Below, in pieces: positions 43,664 to 54,189 of a stretch of DNA of 64,000 nucleotides (the first letter of the stretch is position 1; the number at the start of each line of letters is the position of its first letter). A program made the position numbers and the translations under genes. The DNA is from Stutzerimonas azotifigens DSM 17556 (lineage in GTDB: Bacteria > Pseudomonadota > Gammaproteobacteria > Pseudomonadales > Pseudomonadaceae), in assembly GCF_000425625.1 (NCBI RefSeq), contig NZ_KE384409.1, positions 91,056 through 155,055 of the forward strand. Reading direction: 5' to 3'. The notes below the pieces were generated by a model that worked only from the letters and a program-made list of their open reading frames with translations, was not told where the DNA came from and ran no database searches.

Positions 43664-46600
43664 ATGAAAAGAATGCTGATAAACGCGACTCAACCCGAAG
43701 AGTTGCGTGTCGCACTGGTAGACGGCCAGCGCCTGTTCGACCTGGACATCGAATCCGGTGCCCGCGAACAGAAGAAGGCCAACATCTACAAGGGCCGCAT
43801 CACCCGCATCGAGCCCAGCCTGGAGGCCGCTTTCGTCGATTTCGGCGCCGAGCGCCACGGCTTTCTTCCGCTCAAGGAAATCTCCCGCGAATACTTCAAG
43901 AAGGCCCCCGAAGGCCGGGTGAACATCAAGGACGTGCTCTCCGAAGGCCAGGAAGTCATCATCCAGGTCGAGAAGGAAGAGCGCGGCAACAAGGGCGCCG
44001 CCCTGACCACCTTCATCAGCCTCGCCGGCCGCTACCTGGTGCTGATGCCGAACAACCCGCGCGCCGGCGGCATCTCCCGCCGGATCGAAGGCGAAGAGCG
44101 CAACGAACTGCGCGAGGCCCTCAACGGCCTCAACGTCCCCGCCGACATGGGCCTGATCGTCCGTACCGCCGGCCTGGGCCGCTCCAGCGAAGAGCTGCAG
44201 TGGGACCTGGACTACCTGCTGCAGCTGTGGGCCGCCATCACCGAAGCCTCCCAGGACCGCGCCGCGCCCTTCCTGATCTACCAGGAATCCAACGTCATCA
44301 TCCGCGCCATCCGCGACTACCTGCGCCAGGACATCGGCGAAGTGCTGATCGACAGCGTCGAGGCCCAGGACGAAGCGCTCTCCTTCATCCGCCAGGTGAT
44401 GCCGCAGTACGCCAGCAAGGTGAAGCTCTACGAAGACAGCGTTCCGCTGTTCAACCGCTTCCAGATCGAAAGCCAGATCGAAACCGCCTTCCAGCGCGAA
44501 GTGAAGCTGCCGTCGGGCGGCTCGATCGTGATCGACCCGACCGAGGCCCTGGTGTCGATCGACATCAACTCGGCACGCGCCACCAAGGGCGGCGACATCG
44601 AGGAAACCGCGCTGCAGACCAACCTCGAAGCGGCCGAGGAAATCGCCCGCCAACTGCGCCTGCGCGACATCGGCGGCCTGATCGTCATCGACTTCATCGA
44701 CATGACCCCGGCGAAGAACCAGCGCGCCGTCGAGGACCGCATGCGCGAAGCGCTTGAGGCCGATCGCGCGCGCGTTCAGGTCGGCCGTATCTCGCGCTTC
44801 GGCCTGCTGGAAATGTCCCGCCAGCGCCTGCGCCCGTCCCTCGGCGAAACCAGCGGCATCGTCTGCCCGCGCTGTAACGGCCAGGGCATCATCCGCGACG
44901 TCGAGTCCCTGTCGCTGGCGATCCTGCGCCTGATCGAGGAAGAAGCCCTGAAGGACCGCACCGCGGAAGTCCGCGCCCGCGTGCCCTTCCAGGTGGCGGC
45001 CTTCCTGCTCAACGAGAAGCGCAACGCCATCACCAAGATCGAACTGCGCACCCGCGCGCGCATCTTCATCCTGCCGGACGACCACCTGGAAACCCCGCAC
45101 TTCGAAGTCCAGCGCCTGCGCGACGACAGCCCCGAGATCATCGCCGGCCAGGCCAGCTACGAGATGGCGCCGACCGAAGTCGAAGAGGCCCAGCCGGTCA
45201 GTTCCACCCGCACCCTGGTGCGCCAGGAAGCCGCGGTGAAGACCGCGCCGCCGCGCACCGCTCCGACGCCGATGCCGACGCCGCCTGCCCCGCTGGTTCC
45301 CGAGGCACCGACGCCCGAGCCGAGCCTGTTCAAGGGCCTGGTCCGCTCGCTGGTCAGCCTGTTCGCCGGCAAGGAAGAGGCCAAGCCGGCCGAAGCCGAA
45401 CGCAAGCCCGAACGCAGCCGCCAGCCGCGCAACGACGAGCGTCGCAATGGCCGCCAGCAGAACCGCCGGCGCGACGGCCGCGGCCGCGACGAAGAGCGCA
45501 AGCCGCGCGAGGAGCGTCCGCCGCGCGAAGAGCGCGCCCCGCGTGAGGAGCGTGCCGAGCGACCGCCGCGCCCGCCGCGCGAGGAGCGCAAGCGCGAGGT
45601 GGCCGAAACCACCGAGGCGCCCAGCCAGGCGCCGCGCCGTGAGCGCCAGCCCCGTGAAGAGCGCGCCCCGCGCGAAGAGCGCAAGCGTGAGCTGCGCCCG
45701 GCGCTGGATGCCCAGGAGCCGGTGAGCGAAGAACGGGCCGTCCGCGAGCAGCCGCCACGTCCGCCGCGCGAAGAGCGCAAGCCGCGCAACGAGCAGCCGG
45801 TGGCCGAGGAAGAAGCCATCCTCAACGCCGAGCAGGCCCAGGACGAAGGCGAGGAAGGCGGCGACAGCGAGCGTCCGCGCCGCCGCTCCCGCGGCCAGCG
45901 CCGTCGCAGCAACCGCCGCGAGCGGCAGCGCGATGCCAACGGCAACGAGATCGATGTTGCCGAGGTGAGCGAAGAGAACGCGCCGGTGAAGTCCGAGGAC
46001 CTGGCCGTTGCAGCCACGGCTGCGGCTCTCGCGGCCAACACCGCCGACACCGAGCCCACGCAGCTTGTTGCCGAAGGCGGCCAGGAAGCCGAGCAGCCGG
46101 TCGCCACCGAAGCGGCTCCGGTTACCGAGCCAATGGCCGAAGCAGCCGCCGTCGAGCCTGCCGCAGCCCCTGAGGTCGAGCCCGAAGCCGAGCCGGTAAC
46201 GGCACAGCCTGCCGAGGAGCCAGCCATCGAAGTGGTCAGCGAAGCCCCGGCACCCGCCCCCGCTCCAGTGGTCGAGCCGCAGCCCGAGCCGACCGAGGAA
46301 GAAATCCCGGCACAGGCAGCGCCCACCCGTCCCACCGGCCGGGCGCCGAACGACCCGCGCGAGGTGCGCCGTCGCCAGCGCGAAGCCGAGCGTCTCGCTC
46401 GCGAAGCCCAGCAGGCTGCCGCCGCAGCCCCGGCGCCAGCACCGGCCGCTGCGCAGCCGGTCGTCGAAGAACCGGCTGCCGAGGAGCCTTCCCTGCAAGC
46501 CGTCGAGGCCGTGGCTGCCCAGCAGCCGCCTGCCAGCCCGGAGATCGTGGTCGGCAGCGAGCCGGTCGCCGAGGCCGAAACCCCGCGTCCGGAGGACGAG

Positions 46601-46789
46601 GCCGAGCAGCCGGCGCCCGTCCAGCAGGAGCCGGAGCAGTCGACGCTGGACATCGAGCCGAAGGCCATGACCGAAGCGGCACAACCGCAGGCGCCCGCCG
46701 AGGTCCCGACGGAAGAGCCCAGCGAGCCGACCGCCGCCGAGCGCGACGACGAGGACGAGAAACGCAGGAACGAGACGCCGCGAGGCTGA
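43664..46789 (+). CDS. rne: Ribonuclease E
   Basis: The 1041-residue endonuclease initiates mRNA decay and processes rRNA, tRNA and sRNA targets. The catalytic half (about 1-510) has the S1 domain ([31 protein letters not shown]), the 5' sensor and DNase I-like region with [10 protein letters not shown], and the Zn-link CPRCNGQG near residue 405. The C-terminal half is disordered: an Arg/Glu/Pro region (about 590-710) with repeated PREER blocks as RNA-binding scaffold, then Ala/Pro/Glu-rich sequence for degradosome partners. The start [10 protein letters not shown] matches the family. A strong terminator follows. Confidence 0.97.
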   Translation: MKRMLINATQPEELRVALVDGQRLFDLDIESGAREQKKANIYKGRITRIEPSLEAAFVDFGAERHGFLPLKEISREYFKKAPEGRVNIKDVLSEGQEVIIQVEKEERGNKGAALTTFISLAGRYLVLMPNNPRAGGISRRIEGEERNELREALNGLNVPADMGLIVRTAGLGRSSEELQWDLDYLLQLWAAITEASQDRAAPFLIYQESNVIIRAIRDYLRQDIGEVLIDSVEAQDEALSFIRQVMPQYASKVKLYEDSVPLFNRFQIESQIETAFQREVKLPSGGSIVIDPTEALVSIDINSARATKGGDIEETALQTNLEAAEEIARQLRLRDIGGLIVIDFIDMTPAKNQRAVEDRMREALEADRARVQVGRISRFGLLEMSRQRLRPSLGETSGIVCPRCNGQGIIRDVESLSLAILRLIEEEALKDRTAEVRARVPFQVAAFLLNEKRNAITKIELRTRARIFILPDDHLETPHFEVQRLRDDSPEIIAGQASYEMAPTEVEEAQPVSSTRTLVRQEAAVKTAPPRTAPTPMPTPPAPLVPEAPTPEPSLFKGLVRSLVSLFAGKEEAKPAEAERKPERSRQPRNDERRNGRQQNRRRDGRGRDEERKPREERPPREERAPREERAERPPRPPREERKREVAETTEAPSQAPRRERQPREERAPREERKRELRPALDAQEPVSEERAVREQPPRPPREERKPRNEQPVAEEEAILNAEQAQDEGEEGGDSERPRRRSRGQRRRSNRRERQRDANGNEIDVAEVSEENAPVKSEDLAVAATAAALAANTADTEPTQLVAEGGQEAEQPVATEAAPVTEPMAEAAAVEPAAAPEVEPEAEPVTAQPAEEPAIEVVSEAPAPAPAPVVEPQPEPTEEEIPAQAAPTRPTGRAPNDPREVRRRQREAERLAREAQQAAAAAPAPAPAAAQPVVEEPAAEEPSLQAVEAVAAQQPPASPEIVVGSEPVAEAETPRPEDEAEQPAPVQQEPEQSTLDIEPKAMTEAAQPQAPAEVPTEEPSEPTAAERDDEDEKRRNETPRG

Positions 46790-46802
46790 TCGAAGCTGCA
46801 CG

Positions 46803-46835
46803 AAAAAAGGGGATGCCAAGGCATCCCCTTTTTCG
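46803..46835 (+). terminator. Intrinsic terminator of rne
   Basis: A perfect 14-bp stem (46804-46817 with 46820-46833, AAAAAGGGGATGCC arms and a 2-nt AA turn) ends in TTTTT, 14 bp after the rne stop. The A-rich left arm makes it work in either direction. Confidence 0.9.
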
Positions 46836-47044
46836 TTGCGGCGAAGCGCTCCGGACGGGATGAGATGCAGACAGCCATTCAGGAGCGCCGCCGCGCGCAC
46901 CTTTGGCGGCCCGTGACACAGGCGAACGGTTTCCGACTCTCCGCCCATGCCCCAGTCCGCCTGCACCGGGCACATTCTGCGGCCTGGTCGGTCTTCTGTT
47001 AGAATGCCCCGCTTTACGTTCTTGCCTTGCGCCGAGAGAACCGC

Positions 47045-47827
47045 ATGACCGTCACCATCAAGACGCCCGAAGAAATCGAGAAGATGCGCATCGCCGGCCG
47101 CCTGGCCGCCGACGTGCTGGAGATGCTCGAGGAACACGTCAAGCCTGGCGTGACCACCGAAGAACTCGACCGCATCAGTCACGACTACATCGTCAACGTG
47201 CAGAAGGCCATTCCCGCCCCGCTGAACTACAAGGGCTTCCCCAAGTCGATCTGCACGTCGGTGAACCACGTCGTCTGCCACGGCATTCCGGCGGACAAGC
47301 CGCTGAAGAGCGGCGACATCCTCAACATCGACATCACGGTGATCAAGGACGGCTACCACGGCGACACCAGCAAGATGTTCCTCGTCGGCGACGCCCCCGA
47401 GTGGGCGGCCCGGCTGTGCAAGGTCACCCAGGAGTGCATGTACAAGGGCATCGAACTGGTCCGTCCGGGGGCACGTCTCGGCGACATCGGCGAGGTCATC
47501 CAGAAGCACGCCGAGAAGAACGGCTATTCGGTGGTGCGCGAGTATTGCGGGCACGGCATCGGCAAGGTGTTCCACGAGGAGCCGCAGGTGCTGCACTACG
47601 GACGCGCCGGCACCGGCCTCGAGCTGAAGGAAGGCATGACCTTCACCATCGAGCCGATGATCAACCAGGGACGCGCCGACACCCGCCTGCTCGGCGACGG
47701 CTGGACCGCCATCACCAAGGATCGCAAGCTTTCCGCCCAGTGGGAGCACACCGTGCTGGTCACCGCCGGAGGCTACGAGATCCTTACCCTGCGCAGCGAC
47801 GACACCATCGCCCGCACCTCGGCCTGA
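47045..47827 (+). CDS. map: Methionine aminopeptidase, type I
   Basis: The 260-residue metalloenzyme removes the initiator Met. The five metal ligands are in place: Asp in LNIDITVIKDGYHGDTSKMF (two), His in VREYCGHGIGKVFHEEPQ, Glu in FTIEPMINQG and Glu in AQWEHTVLVT. The ATG at 47045 (MTVTIKTPEEIEKMR) fits homologues. A TAGAAT -10 at 47000-47005 is the likely promoter, with a poor -35. glnD follows 43 bp later. Confidence 0.96.
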   Translation: MTVTIKTPEEIEKMRIAGRLAADVLEMLEEHVKPGVTTEELDRISHDYIVNVQKAIPAPLNYKGFPKSICTSVNHVVCHGIPADKPLKSGDILNIDITVIKDGYHGDTSKMFLVGDAPEWAARLCKVTQECMYKGIELVRPGARLGDIGEVIQKHAEKNGYSVVREYCGHGIGKVFHEEPQVLHYGRAGTGLELKEGMTFTIEPMINQGRADTRLLGDGWTAITKDRKLSAQWEHTVLVTAGGYEILTLRSDDTIARTSA

Positions 47828-47870
47828 CGCGCAGCCGAACCGCAGTCCCTGATCGATAGGAGGGTCTCGT

Positions 47871-50573
47871 ATGCCACAGGTGGATCCCGAACTGTTCGAT
47901 CCCGGGCAGTTCCAGGCCGAGCTCGCGCTCAAGGCGAGCCCCATCCCCGCGTTCAAGAAGGCCATCCGCCAGGCGCGCGAAGTGCTCGACCAGCGCTTTC
48001 TCGCCGGCCGCGACATCCGCCGGCTGATCGAGGACCGCGCCTGGTTCGTCGATCAGATCCTGCGCAACGCCTGGAGCCGCTTCGCCTGGAGCGAGGACGC
48101 CGACATCGCGCTGGTGGCGGTTGGCGGCTACGGCCGCGGCGAACTGCACCCCTATTCCGACATCGACCTGCTGATCCTGCTCGACGACAGCGACCATGAG
48201 GTCTTCCGCGACCCCATCGAGGGCTTTCTCACCCTGCTGTGGGACATCGGCCTGGAGGTCGGGCAGAGCGTGCGCTCGGTGTCCGAATGTGCCGAAGAGG
48301 CGCGCGCCGACCTGACGGTCATCACCAACCTGATGGAAAGCCGCACCGTCGCCGGGCCCGAGCGCCTGCGCCAGGAAATGATCCGGGTCACCAGCCCCGA
48401 GCACATGTGGCCGAGCAAGGACTTCTTCCTCGCCAAGCGCGCCGAGCAGCTGGCGCGCCACGCCAAGTACAACGACACCGAGTACAACCTCGAACCCAAC
48501 GTCAAGGGCTCGCCCGGCGGCCTGCGTGACATCCAGACCATTCTCTGGGTCGCGCGCCGCCAGTTCGGCACCCTGAACATGCACGCGATGGTCGACCAGG
48601 GCTTCCTGACCGATACCGAGAATTCGCTGCTGGCCTCGGCCCAGGAATTCCTCTGGAAGGTGCGCTACGGGCTGCACATGCTCGCCGGACGTGCCGAGGA
48701 CCGCCTGCTGTTCGATCACCAGCGCAAGCTCGCCGCCCTGCTCGGCTACCAGGACAGCGACGGCAAGCTGGCCATCGAGCGCTTCATGCAGAAGTACTAC
48801 CGGGTGGTCATGAGCATCGCCGAGCTCGGCGACCTGATCGTCCAGCATTTCGAGGAAGTCATCCTGCGCGAGGGCGAGCAGGGTCCGATCAGGCCGCTGA
48901 ACAGCCGCTTCCAGCTGCGCGACGGCTACATCGAGGTCACCCACCCGAACGTCTTCAAGCGCACGCCCTTCGCCATCCTCGAGTGCTTCGTGCTGATGGC
49001 GCAGCACCCGGAGATCCAGGGCGTGCGCGCCGACACCATCCGCCTGCTGCGCGATCACCGGCATCTGATCGACGACCGGTTCCGCAGCGACATCCGCAAC
49101 ACCAGCCTGTTCATCGAGCTGTTCTGTTCGCGCCAGGGCATCCACCGCAACCTGCGACGGATGAACCGCTACGGGATTCTCGGCCGCTACCTGCCGGAGT
49201 TCGGCCACATCGTCGGGCAGATGCAGCACGACCTGTTCCACATCTACACGGTCGACGCGCACACGCTCAACCTGATCAAGCACCTGCGCAAGCTCAAGCG
49301 CCCCGAGCTGGCGGAAAAGTACCCGCTGGCCAGCAAGCTCATCGACCGCCTGCCCAAGCCCGAGCTGATCTACCTCGCCGGCCTCTACCACGACATCGGC
49401 AAGGGCCGCGGCGGCGACCACTCCGAGCTCGGCGCGATCGATGCCGCGCGCTTCTGCGAGCGTCACCAACTGCCACCCTGGGACACCCAACTGGTGGTGT
49501 GGCTGGTGAGCAACCACCTGGTGATGTCCACCACCGCGCAGCGCAAGGACCTCTCCGACCCGCTGGTGATCAACGACTTCGCCCGCCTGGTCGGCGACGA
49601 GACCCACCTCGACTACCTCTACGTGCTCACCGTGGCCGACATCAACGCCACCAACCCGAGCCTGTGGAACTCCTGGCGCGCCTCGCTGCTGCGCCAGCTC
49701 TACACCGAGACCAAGCGCGCGCTCAAGCGCGGGCTGGAGAACCCGCTGGAGCGCGAGGAGCAGATCCGCCGGACCCAGCAGGCCGCGCTGGACCAGCTGG
49801 TGCGCAGCGGTACCGACCCGGACGACGCCGAGCAGCTCTGGGCGCAGCTCGGCGACGACTATTTCCTGCGCCACACGGCGAGCGACGTCGCCTGGCACAC
49901 CGAGGCCATCCTCGAGCACCCGCACGACGGCGGGCCGCTGGTGCTGGTCAAGGAAACCACCCAGCGCGAGTTCGAAGGCGGCACACAGATCTTCATCTAC
50001 GCGCCCGACCAGCACGACTTCTTCGCCGTGACCGTGGCGGCGATGGACCAGCTGAACCTGAGCATCCACGATGCGCGCATCATCACCTCCACCAGCCAGT
50101 TCACGCTCGACACCTACGTCGTGCTGGACGCCGACGGCACGCCGATCGGCAACAACCCGCGGCGGATCGAGCAGATCCGCAAGGGCCTGGTCGAGGCGCT
50201 GCGCAACCCCGACGAATACCCATCGATCATCCAGCGCCGGGTGCCGCGCCAGCTCAAGCATTTCGCCTTCGCGCCGCAGGTGACCATCCTCAACGACACC
50301 CAGCGGCCGCAGACGATCATCGAGATCACCGCGCCGGACCGTCCCGGCCTGCTGGCGCGCATCGGCCAGCTGTTCCAGGACTTCGACCTGTCGGTGCAGA
50401 ATGCCAAGATCGCCACGCTCGGCGAGCGCGTCGAGGACGTGTTCTTCGTCACCACCGAAGACAACCAGCCGCTGTCCGATCCGCAGTTCTGCAGTCGCCT
50501 GCAACAGGCCCTGGTCCGCCAGCTGTCGCAGGAAAACGAGCAGCCGCCCTCGCCCAGCCGGATCGTCATCTAG
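47871..50573 (+). CDS. glnD: Bifunctional uridylyltransferase/uridylyl-removing enzyme GlnD
   Basis: The 900-residue nitrogen sensor uridylylates PII when glutamine is low and removes UMP when it is high. An N-terminal nucleotidyltransferase domain has [23 protein letters not shown] (about 85-105). A central HD hydrolase domain has [20 protein letters not shown] (about 505). Two C-terminal ACT domains (one ending [10 protein letters not shown], the other [20 protein letters not shown]) sense glutamine. Length is normal. An AGGAGGG ribosome site precedes the ATG. The map-glnD-dapC order is typical of Pseudomonas. Confidence 0.97.
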   Translation: MPQVDPELFDPGQFQAELALKASPIPAFKKAIRQAREVLDQRFLAGRDIRRLIEDRAWFVDQILRNAWSRFAWSEDADIALVAVGGYGRGELHPYSDIDLLILLDDSDHEVFRDPIEGFLTLLWDIGLEVGQSVRSVSECAEEARADLTVITNLMESRTVAGPERLRQEMIRVTSPEHMWPSKDFFLAKRAEQLARHAKYNDTEYNLEPNVKGSPGGLRDIQTILWVARRQFGTLNMHAMVDQGFLTDTENSLLASAQEFLWKVRYGLHMLAGRAEDRLLFDHQRKLAALLGYQDSDGKLAIERFMQKYYRVVMSIAELGDLIVQHFEEVILREGEQGPIRPLNSRFQLRDGYIEVTHPNVFKRTPFAILECFVLMAQHPEIQGVRADTIRLLRDHRHLIDDRFRSDIRNTSLFIELFCSRQGIHRNLRRMNRYGILGRYLPEFGHIVGQMQHDLFHIYTVDAHTLNLIKHLRKLKRPELAEKYPLASKLIDRLPKPELIYLAGLYHDIGKGRGGDHSELGAIDAARFCERHQLPPWDTQLVVWLVSNHLVMSTTAQRKDLSDPLVINDFARLVGDETHLDYLYVLTVADINATNPSLWNSWRASLLRQLYTETKRALKRGLENPLEREEQIRRTQQAALDQLVRSGTDPDDAEQLWAQLGDDYFLRHTASDVAWHTEAILEHPHDGGPLVLVKETTQREFEGGTQIFIYAPDQHDFFAVTVAAMDQLNLSIHDARIITSTSQFTLDTYVVLDADGTPIGNNPRRIEQIRKGLVEALRNPDEYPSIIQRRVPRQLKHFAFAPQVTILNDTQRPQTIIEITAPDRPGLLARIGQLFQDFDLSVQNAKIATLGERVEDVFFVTTEDNQPLSDPQFCSRLQQALVRQLSQENEQPPSPSRIVI

Positions 50574-50694
50574 TGGCCCGTGCAGTTGGTCGAAGTGCGG
50601 AGGCATGAAGTCCTGGGACATGCGCCGCAATCGACCCACTGAACCAGCCGAATCAGGCCACCAGCCCAGTCAGCCATTCACGCGTGCACACGAT

Positions 50695-51888
50695 ATGAAC
50701 GACGCCCTGTCACTGTTGCAGCCCTACCCCTTCGAGAAGCTTCGTGGCCTGCTGGCCGACGTGCAGCCGGCCGACAAGCCGCGCATCGCGCTGTCGATCG
50801 GGGAGCCCAAGCATCCGGCGCCGCAGTTCGTCGCCGACGCCTTGTCCACCAACCTGCAGCAGCTGTCGGTCTATCCGACCACCCAGGGGATTCCCGCCCT
50901 GCGCGAGGCCATGGCGGCCTGGTGCGAGCGCCGTTTCGGCGTGCCCGCCGGCGCCCTCGACCCGGCCCGCCACGTGCTGCCGGTCAACGGTACCCGCGAG
51001 GCGCTGTTCGCCTTCACCCAGGCGGTCGTCGACCGTAGCGCGGACGGCCTGGTGCTCAGCCCCAACCCCTTCTATCAGATCTACGAGGGCGCCGCGCTGC
51101 TGGCCGGCGCCACGCCGCACTACCTGCCCTGCCGCGCCGAGAACGGTTTCAACCCGGACTTCGAAGCGGTGCCGGCGCAGGTCTGGGCGCGCTGCCAGAT
51201 CCTGTTCCTCTGCTCGCCCGGCAACCCGACCGGCGCCCTGGTGCCGCTGGAGACCCTGAAGAAGCTGATTCGCCTCGCCGACGAATACGATTTCGTCATC
51301 GCCGCCGATGAGTGCTACAGCGAGCTCTACTTCGACGAGGGCAACCCGCCGCCCGGCCTGCTCACGGCCTGTGCGGCGCTCGGGCGGCTGGACTTCAGGC
51401 GCTGCGTGGTCTTCCACAGCCTGTCGAAACGCTCGAACCTGCCGGGGCTGCGCTCCGGGTTCGTCGCCGGCGACGCCGAGGTGCTCAAGGGCTTTCTCCA
51501 CTACCGCACCTACCACGGCTGCGCCATGCCGGTGCAGACCCAGCTCGCCAGCATCGCCGCCTGGAACGACGAAGCGCACGTGAGCGCCAACCGCGAACTG
51601 TATCGGGCGAAGTTCGACGCGGTGCTGGACATCCTCCAGCCGGTGCTGGACGTACAGCGCCCCGATGGCGGCTTCTATCTCTGGCCGCGCACGCCGGTCG
51701 ACGACCTGCGCTTCACCCGCGAACTGTTCGCCCAGGAGCACGTCGCCGTGGTTCCGGGCAGCTATCTGTCCCGCGAAATCGACGGCTTCAGCCCGGGCGC
51801 CGGGCGGGTACGGATGGCGCTGGTCGCGCCGCTGGCCGAGTGCGTCGAGGCCGCCGGGCGCATTCGCGCCTATCTCGAGCGTCTCTGA
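50695..51888 (+). CDS. dapC: Succinyldiaminopimelate transaminase
   Basis: The 397-residue class I PLP aminotransferase matches Pseudomonas DapC in position and sequence. It has IALSIGEPKHPAPQFVADAL, the LFLCSPGNPTGALVPLETL block, the PLP Asp/Tyr region VIAADECYSELYFDEGNPP, and the Schiff-base Lys in VVFHSLSKRSNLPGLRSGF. It makes N-succinyl-LL-diaminopimelate for lysine and peptidoglycan. dapD and dapE are in the same window. The ATG at 50695 (MNDALSLLQPYPF) starts 121 bp after glnD. Confidence 0.93.
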   Translation: MNDALSLLQPYPFEKLRGLLADVQPADKPRIALSIGEPKHPAPQFVADALSTNLQQLSVYPTTQGIPALREAMAAWCERRFGVPAGALDPARHVLPVNGTREALFAFTQAVVDRSADGLVLSPNPFYQIYEGAALLAGATPHYLPCRAENGFNPDFEAVPAQVWARCQILFLCSPGNPTGALVPLETLKKLIRLADEYDFVIAADECYSELYFDEGNPPPGLLTACAALGRLDFRRCVVFHSLSKRSNLPGLRSGFVAGDAEVLKGFLHYRTYHGCAMPVQTQLASIAAWNDEAHVSANRELYRAKFDAVLDILQPVLDVQRPDGGFYLWPRTPVDDLRFTRELFAQEHVAVVPGSYLSREIDGFSPGAGRVRMALVAPLAECVEAAGRIRAYLERL

Positions 51889-51893
51889 ACGAG

Positions 51894-51929
51894 GATTCCG
51901 CCGGGCGTCAGGCGATGCCCGGCGGAATC
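51894..51929. terminator. Inverted repeat at the convergent ends of dapC and a small gene
   Basis: A perfect 13-bp stem (51894-51906 with 51917-51929, GATTCCGCCGGGC arms) lies just after the dapC stop. Its right part encodes the last residues of the opposing 49-residue protein. There is no T-run, so it is at best a bidirectional or Rho-assisted terminator. Confidence 0.5.
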
Positions 51930-52057
51930 GAATCCTTGCCGTAGTCGCGAAGTTTTTCCAGGTTCTCCGGCTTCATATGCTCGGGGATGTCGGCCTCGGC
52001 TTCGGGCCGGTCGCGTTCGCGCTCGCTCTCCCATTGTTCGGCTGGTCGCTCGTTCAT
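51908..52057 (-). CDS. Small highly charged hypothetical protein (49 aa)
   Basis: The open frame encodes MNERPAEQWESERERDRPEA and so on, ending KDSIPPGIA. It is rich in Glu and Arg with no hydrophobic core, so it is probably disordered or a nucleic-acid or partner-binding peptide. A GAGG ribosome site precedes the ATG by 5-6 nt, and it starts 8 bp after the next small gene. I do not recognise a family; the start, ribosome site and tight clustering with two other small genes support it. Confidence 0.6.
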   Translation of the reverse strand: MNERPAEQWESERERDRPEAEADIPEHMKPENLEKLRDYGKDSIPPGIA

Positions 52058-52065
52058 GGTGGCCC

Positions 52066-52311
52066 TCACTCCGCGTTGGGTTCCCAGATCAGTTCGCCGT
52101 CGTCGCCGACCTCGGTCACCTTGGTCAGCGCCGCTTCGGCGGCGACGTCCGCCTCGGATGCCAGGTCGTAGCGCTGGCCGTTCGCCACGCGATGGACCCT
52201 GGCCGACTCGGCGCTGTCGCGGCGCTTGACCGCGATCACCGCCTCGAAGGCATCGCCGGCCGGCACGGCCGAGGAGATGGCTTCGAACTTCTCGAAATGC
52301 TTGCGGGCCAT
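52066..52311 (-). CDS. Conserved-looking small hypothetical protein (81 aa)
   Basis: The 81-residue product (MARKHFEKFEAISSAVPAGD, AFEAVIAVKRRDSAESARVHRV, RYDLASEADVAAEAALTKV, ending LIWEPNAE) looks like a folded small domain with alternating strands and one helix. It has no signal peptide or membrane segment. It lies between two other small genes on the same strand, 8 bp from the downstream one and 36 bp from the upstream one. I cannot name a function. Confidence 0.65.
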   Translation of the reverse strand: MARKHFEKFEAISSAVPAGDAFEAVIAVKRRDSAESARVHRVANGQRYDLASEADVAAEAALTKVTEVGDDGELIWEPNAE

Positions 52312-52347
52312 GAAAGCCTCCGTCTCTGGGTAGATGTTCGCCGGTGC

Positions 52348-52493
52348 TCACTGGTTCTTCTGCACCGCCGGATCTTCCGGCAGCACGATCGGGTCCGGAT
52401 GTCGGTCGGGTCGTCCCGAATCCGCTCTTGCTCCAGTTCCTCGTCCGACAGGTCGATGTCTTCGTCTTCAGGGATGGGCGTGTCGTCGGCCAC
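52348..52493 (-). pseudogene. Small acidic protein gene, frameshifted by one base
   Basis: The start (MADDTPIPEDEDIDLSDEEL, then EQERIRDDPTDIR) is strongly acidic. After codon 33 the written frame becomes basic junk, while another frame continues PIVLPEDPAVQKNQ and stops at 52348. Adding one C to the run at 52391-52393 joins them into 48 codons. The smooth continuation in character and a sensible stop support a one-base deletion or a sequencing error. It is first of a three-gene cluster. Function unknown. Confidence 0.55.
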
Positions 52494-52657
52494 GGCTGCT
52501 CCTCCTTCTGATCGATCTGTCTAGTTGGAGGCCGAACCGGCGCCTGGGTTCGCCCGGCGGCGGTGCGTCCGATCGCCAAGACGCGATGGAACGTCGGGAA
52601 CGCGCTTTGCCATGGCATAATTCGCGGCCGAACGAACGAATCGTGAACGAACAGACC

Positions 52658-53029
52658 ATGTCCGAAGGAACCCCTGGCCTGCGCCTGTACGGCATCAAGG
52701 CCTGCGACACCATGAAGAAGGCGCGCACCTGGCTCGACGAGCACGGCTTCGCCTACGATTTCCACGACTACAAGGCTGCCGGCATCGACCGCGCGCACCT
52801 GCAGGCCTGGTGCCGCGAGCATGGCTGGCAGACGGTGCTCAACCGCGCCGGCACCACCTTTCGCAAGCTCGACGAGTCGCAGAAGGCCGACCTCGACGAA
52901 GCCAGGGCCATCGAGCTGATGCTCGCCCAGCCGTCGATGATCAAGCGGCCGGTGCTGGAGCTGCACGACCGCACGCTGATCGGCTTCAAGCCCGACCAGT
53001 ACGCCGCCGCCCTCAATCCCTCGAACTGA
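52658..53029 (+). CDS. ArsC/Spx-family reductase-like protein (YffB type)
   Basis: The 123-residue thioredoxin-fold protein starts MSEGTPGLRLYGIKACDTMK. It has the single Cys of KACDTMKKARTWLDEHG, then FHDYKAAGIDRAHLQAWCREHGWQTVLNRAGTTFRKL and KRPVLELHDRTLIGF. This matches the YffB subgroup of the ArsC family, found beside dapD/dapE in many gammaproteobacteria, whose substrate is unsettled. A GTG four codons upstream is an alternative start. dapD begins 43 bp after it. Confidence 0.9.
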   Translation: MSEGTPGLRLYGIKACDTMKKARTWLDEHGFAYDFHDYKAAGIDRAHLQAWCREHGWQTVLNRAGTTFRKLDESQKADLDEARAIELMLAQPSMIKRPVLELHDRTLIGFKPDQYAAALNPSN

Positions 53030-53072
53030 CACCCGGGCGCAGGTGCGCCCCAGCGACAGAAGGAACCCTGCC

Positions 53073-54107
53073 ATGTCCAATACCCTTTTCAGCCTGGCCT
53101 TCGGTGTCGGCACCCACAACCGCCAGGGCAACTGGCTCGAGGTCTTCTACGCCCAGCCGCTGCTCAATCCCCCCGCCGAGCTGGTCGAGGCGGTGGCCGG
53201 CGTGATCGGCTACAGCGGCGGCAACCAGGCGATCGCCATCACCACCAGCCAGGCCACCCAGCTGTCCGACGCGCTCAAGCCGCTGGACGCCGCGCAGTGC
53301 GCCCTGCTCACCCGCCTGGCTGAAAGCCAGCGGCCGCTGGTGGCGACCCTGCTCGCCGAGGACGCGCCGCTGACCTCCACCCCCGAGGCCTACCTCAAGC
53401 TGCACCTGCTGTCCCACCGCCTGGTCAAGCCGCACGGGCTGAACCTGGCCGGGATCTTCCCGCTGCTGCCGAACGTCGCCTGGACCAACGAAGGCGCGGT
53501 GGACCTCGCCGAAGTCGCCGAGCGCCAGCTCGAGGCACGGCTGCGGGGCGAACTGCTGGAAGTCTTCTCGGTGGACAAATTCCCGAAGATGACCGACTAC
53601 GTGGTGCCAAGCGGCGTTCGCATCGCCGACAGCGCACGCATCCGCCTGGGCGCCTACATCGGTGAAGGCACCACCGTGATGCACGAAGGCTTCGTCAACT
53701 TCAACGCCGGCACCGAAGGGCCGGGCATGATCGAAGGCCGCGTCTCGGCCGGCGTGTTCGTCGGCAAGGGTTCGGACCTCGGCGGTGGCTGCTCGACCAT
53801 GGGCACCCTGTCCGGCGGCGGCAACATCGTCATTTCCGTGGGCGAAGGCTGCCTGATCGGCGCCAACGCCGGCATCGGCATCCCGCTGGGCAACCGCAAC
53901 ACCGTCGAAGCCGGCCTGTACATCACGGCCGGCACCAAGGTGAATCTGCTCGACGAACAGAACCAACTGGTCAAGGTGGTCAAGGCGCGCGAGCTGGCCG
54001 GTCAGGCCGACCTGCTGTTCCGCCGCAATTCGCAGACCGGCGCGGTCGAATGCAAGACGCACAAGTCCGCGATCGAACTCAACGAAGCGCTGCACGCGCA
54101 CAACTGA
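53073..54107 (+). CDS. dapD: 2,3,4,5-tetrahydropyridine-2,6-dicarboxylate N-succinyltransferase
   Basis: The 344-residue enzyme succinylates tetrahydrodipicolinate in the lysine/DAP pathway, upstream of DapC and DapE. It is the longer Pseudomonas-type DapD: an N-terminal domain (MSNTLFSLAFGVGTHNRQGN) and a left-handed beta-helix with hexapeptide repeats (VRIADSARIRLGAYIGEGTTVM, GNIVISVGEGCLIGANAGIGI). A GAAGGAA ribosome site precedes the ATG at 53073. Confidence 0.96.
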   Translation: MSNTLFSLAFGVGTHNRQGNWLEVFYAQPLLNPPAELVEAVAGVIGYSGGNQAIAITTSQATQLSDALKPLDAAQCALLTRLAESQRPLVATLLAEDAPLTSTPEAYLKLHLLSHRLVKPHGLNLAGIFPLLPNVAWTNEGAVDLAEVAERQLEARLRGELLEVFSVDKFPKMTDYVVPSGVRIADSARIRLGAYIGEGTTVMHEGFVNFNAGTEGPGMIEGRVSAGVFVGKGSDLGGGCSTMGTLSGGGNIVISVGEGCLIGANAGIGIPLGNRNTVEAGLYITAGTKVNLLDEQNQLVKVVKARELAGQADLLFRRNSQTGAVECKTHKSAIELNEALHAHN

Positions 54108-54189
54108 CGGGAAGCCAAGTGCCGGAAGCCGCCCGCGCGATCATTCGCACGCGGCTTTCGTCCCGGCTTCCGGCACCCGGCCCATCGCT

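Noticed and set aside
43502-48016. Minus-strand 1504-codon open frame across rne and map
   Set aside because: Antisense to RNase E; its low-complexity Gly/Leu/Arg composition mirrors the repetitive rne codons.
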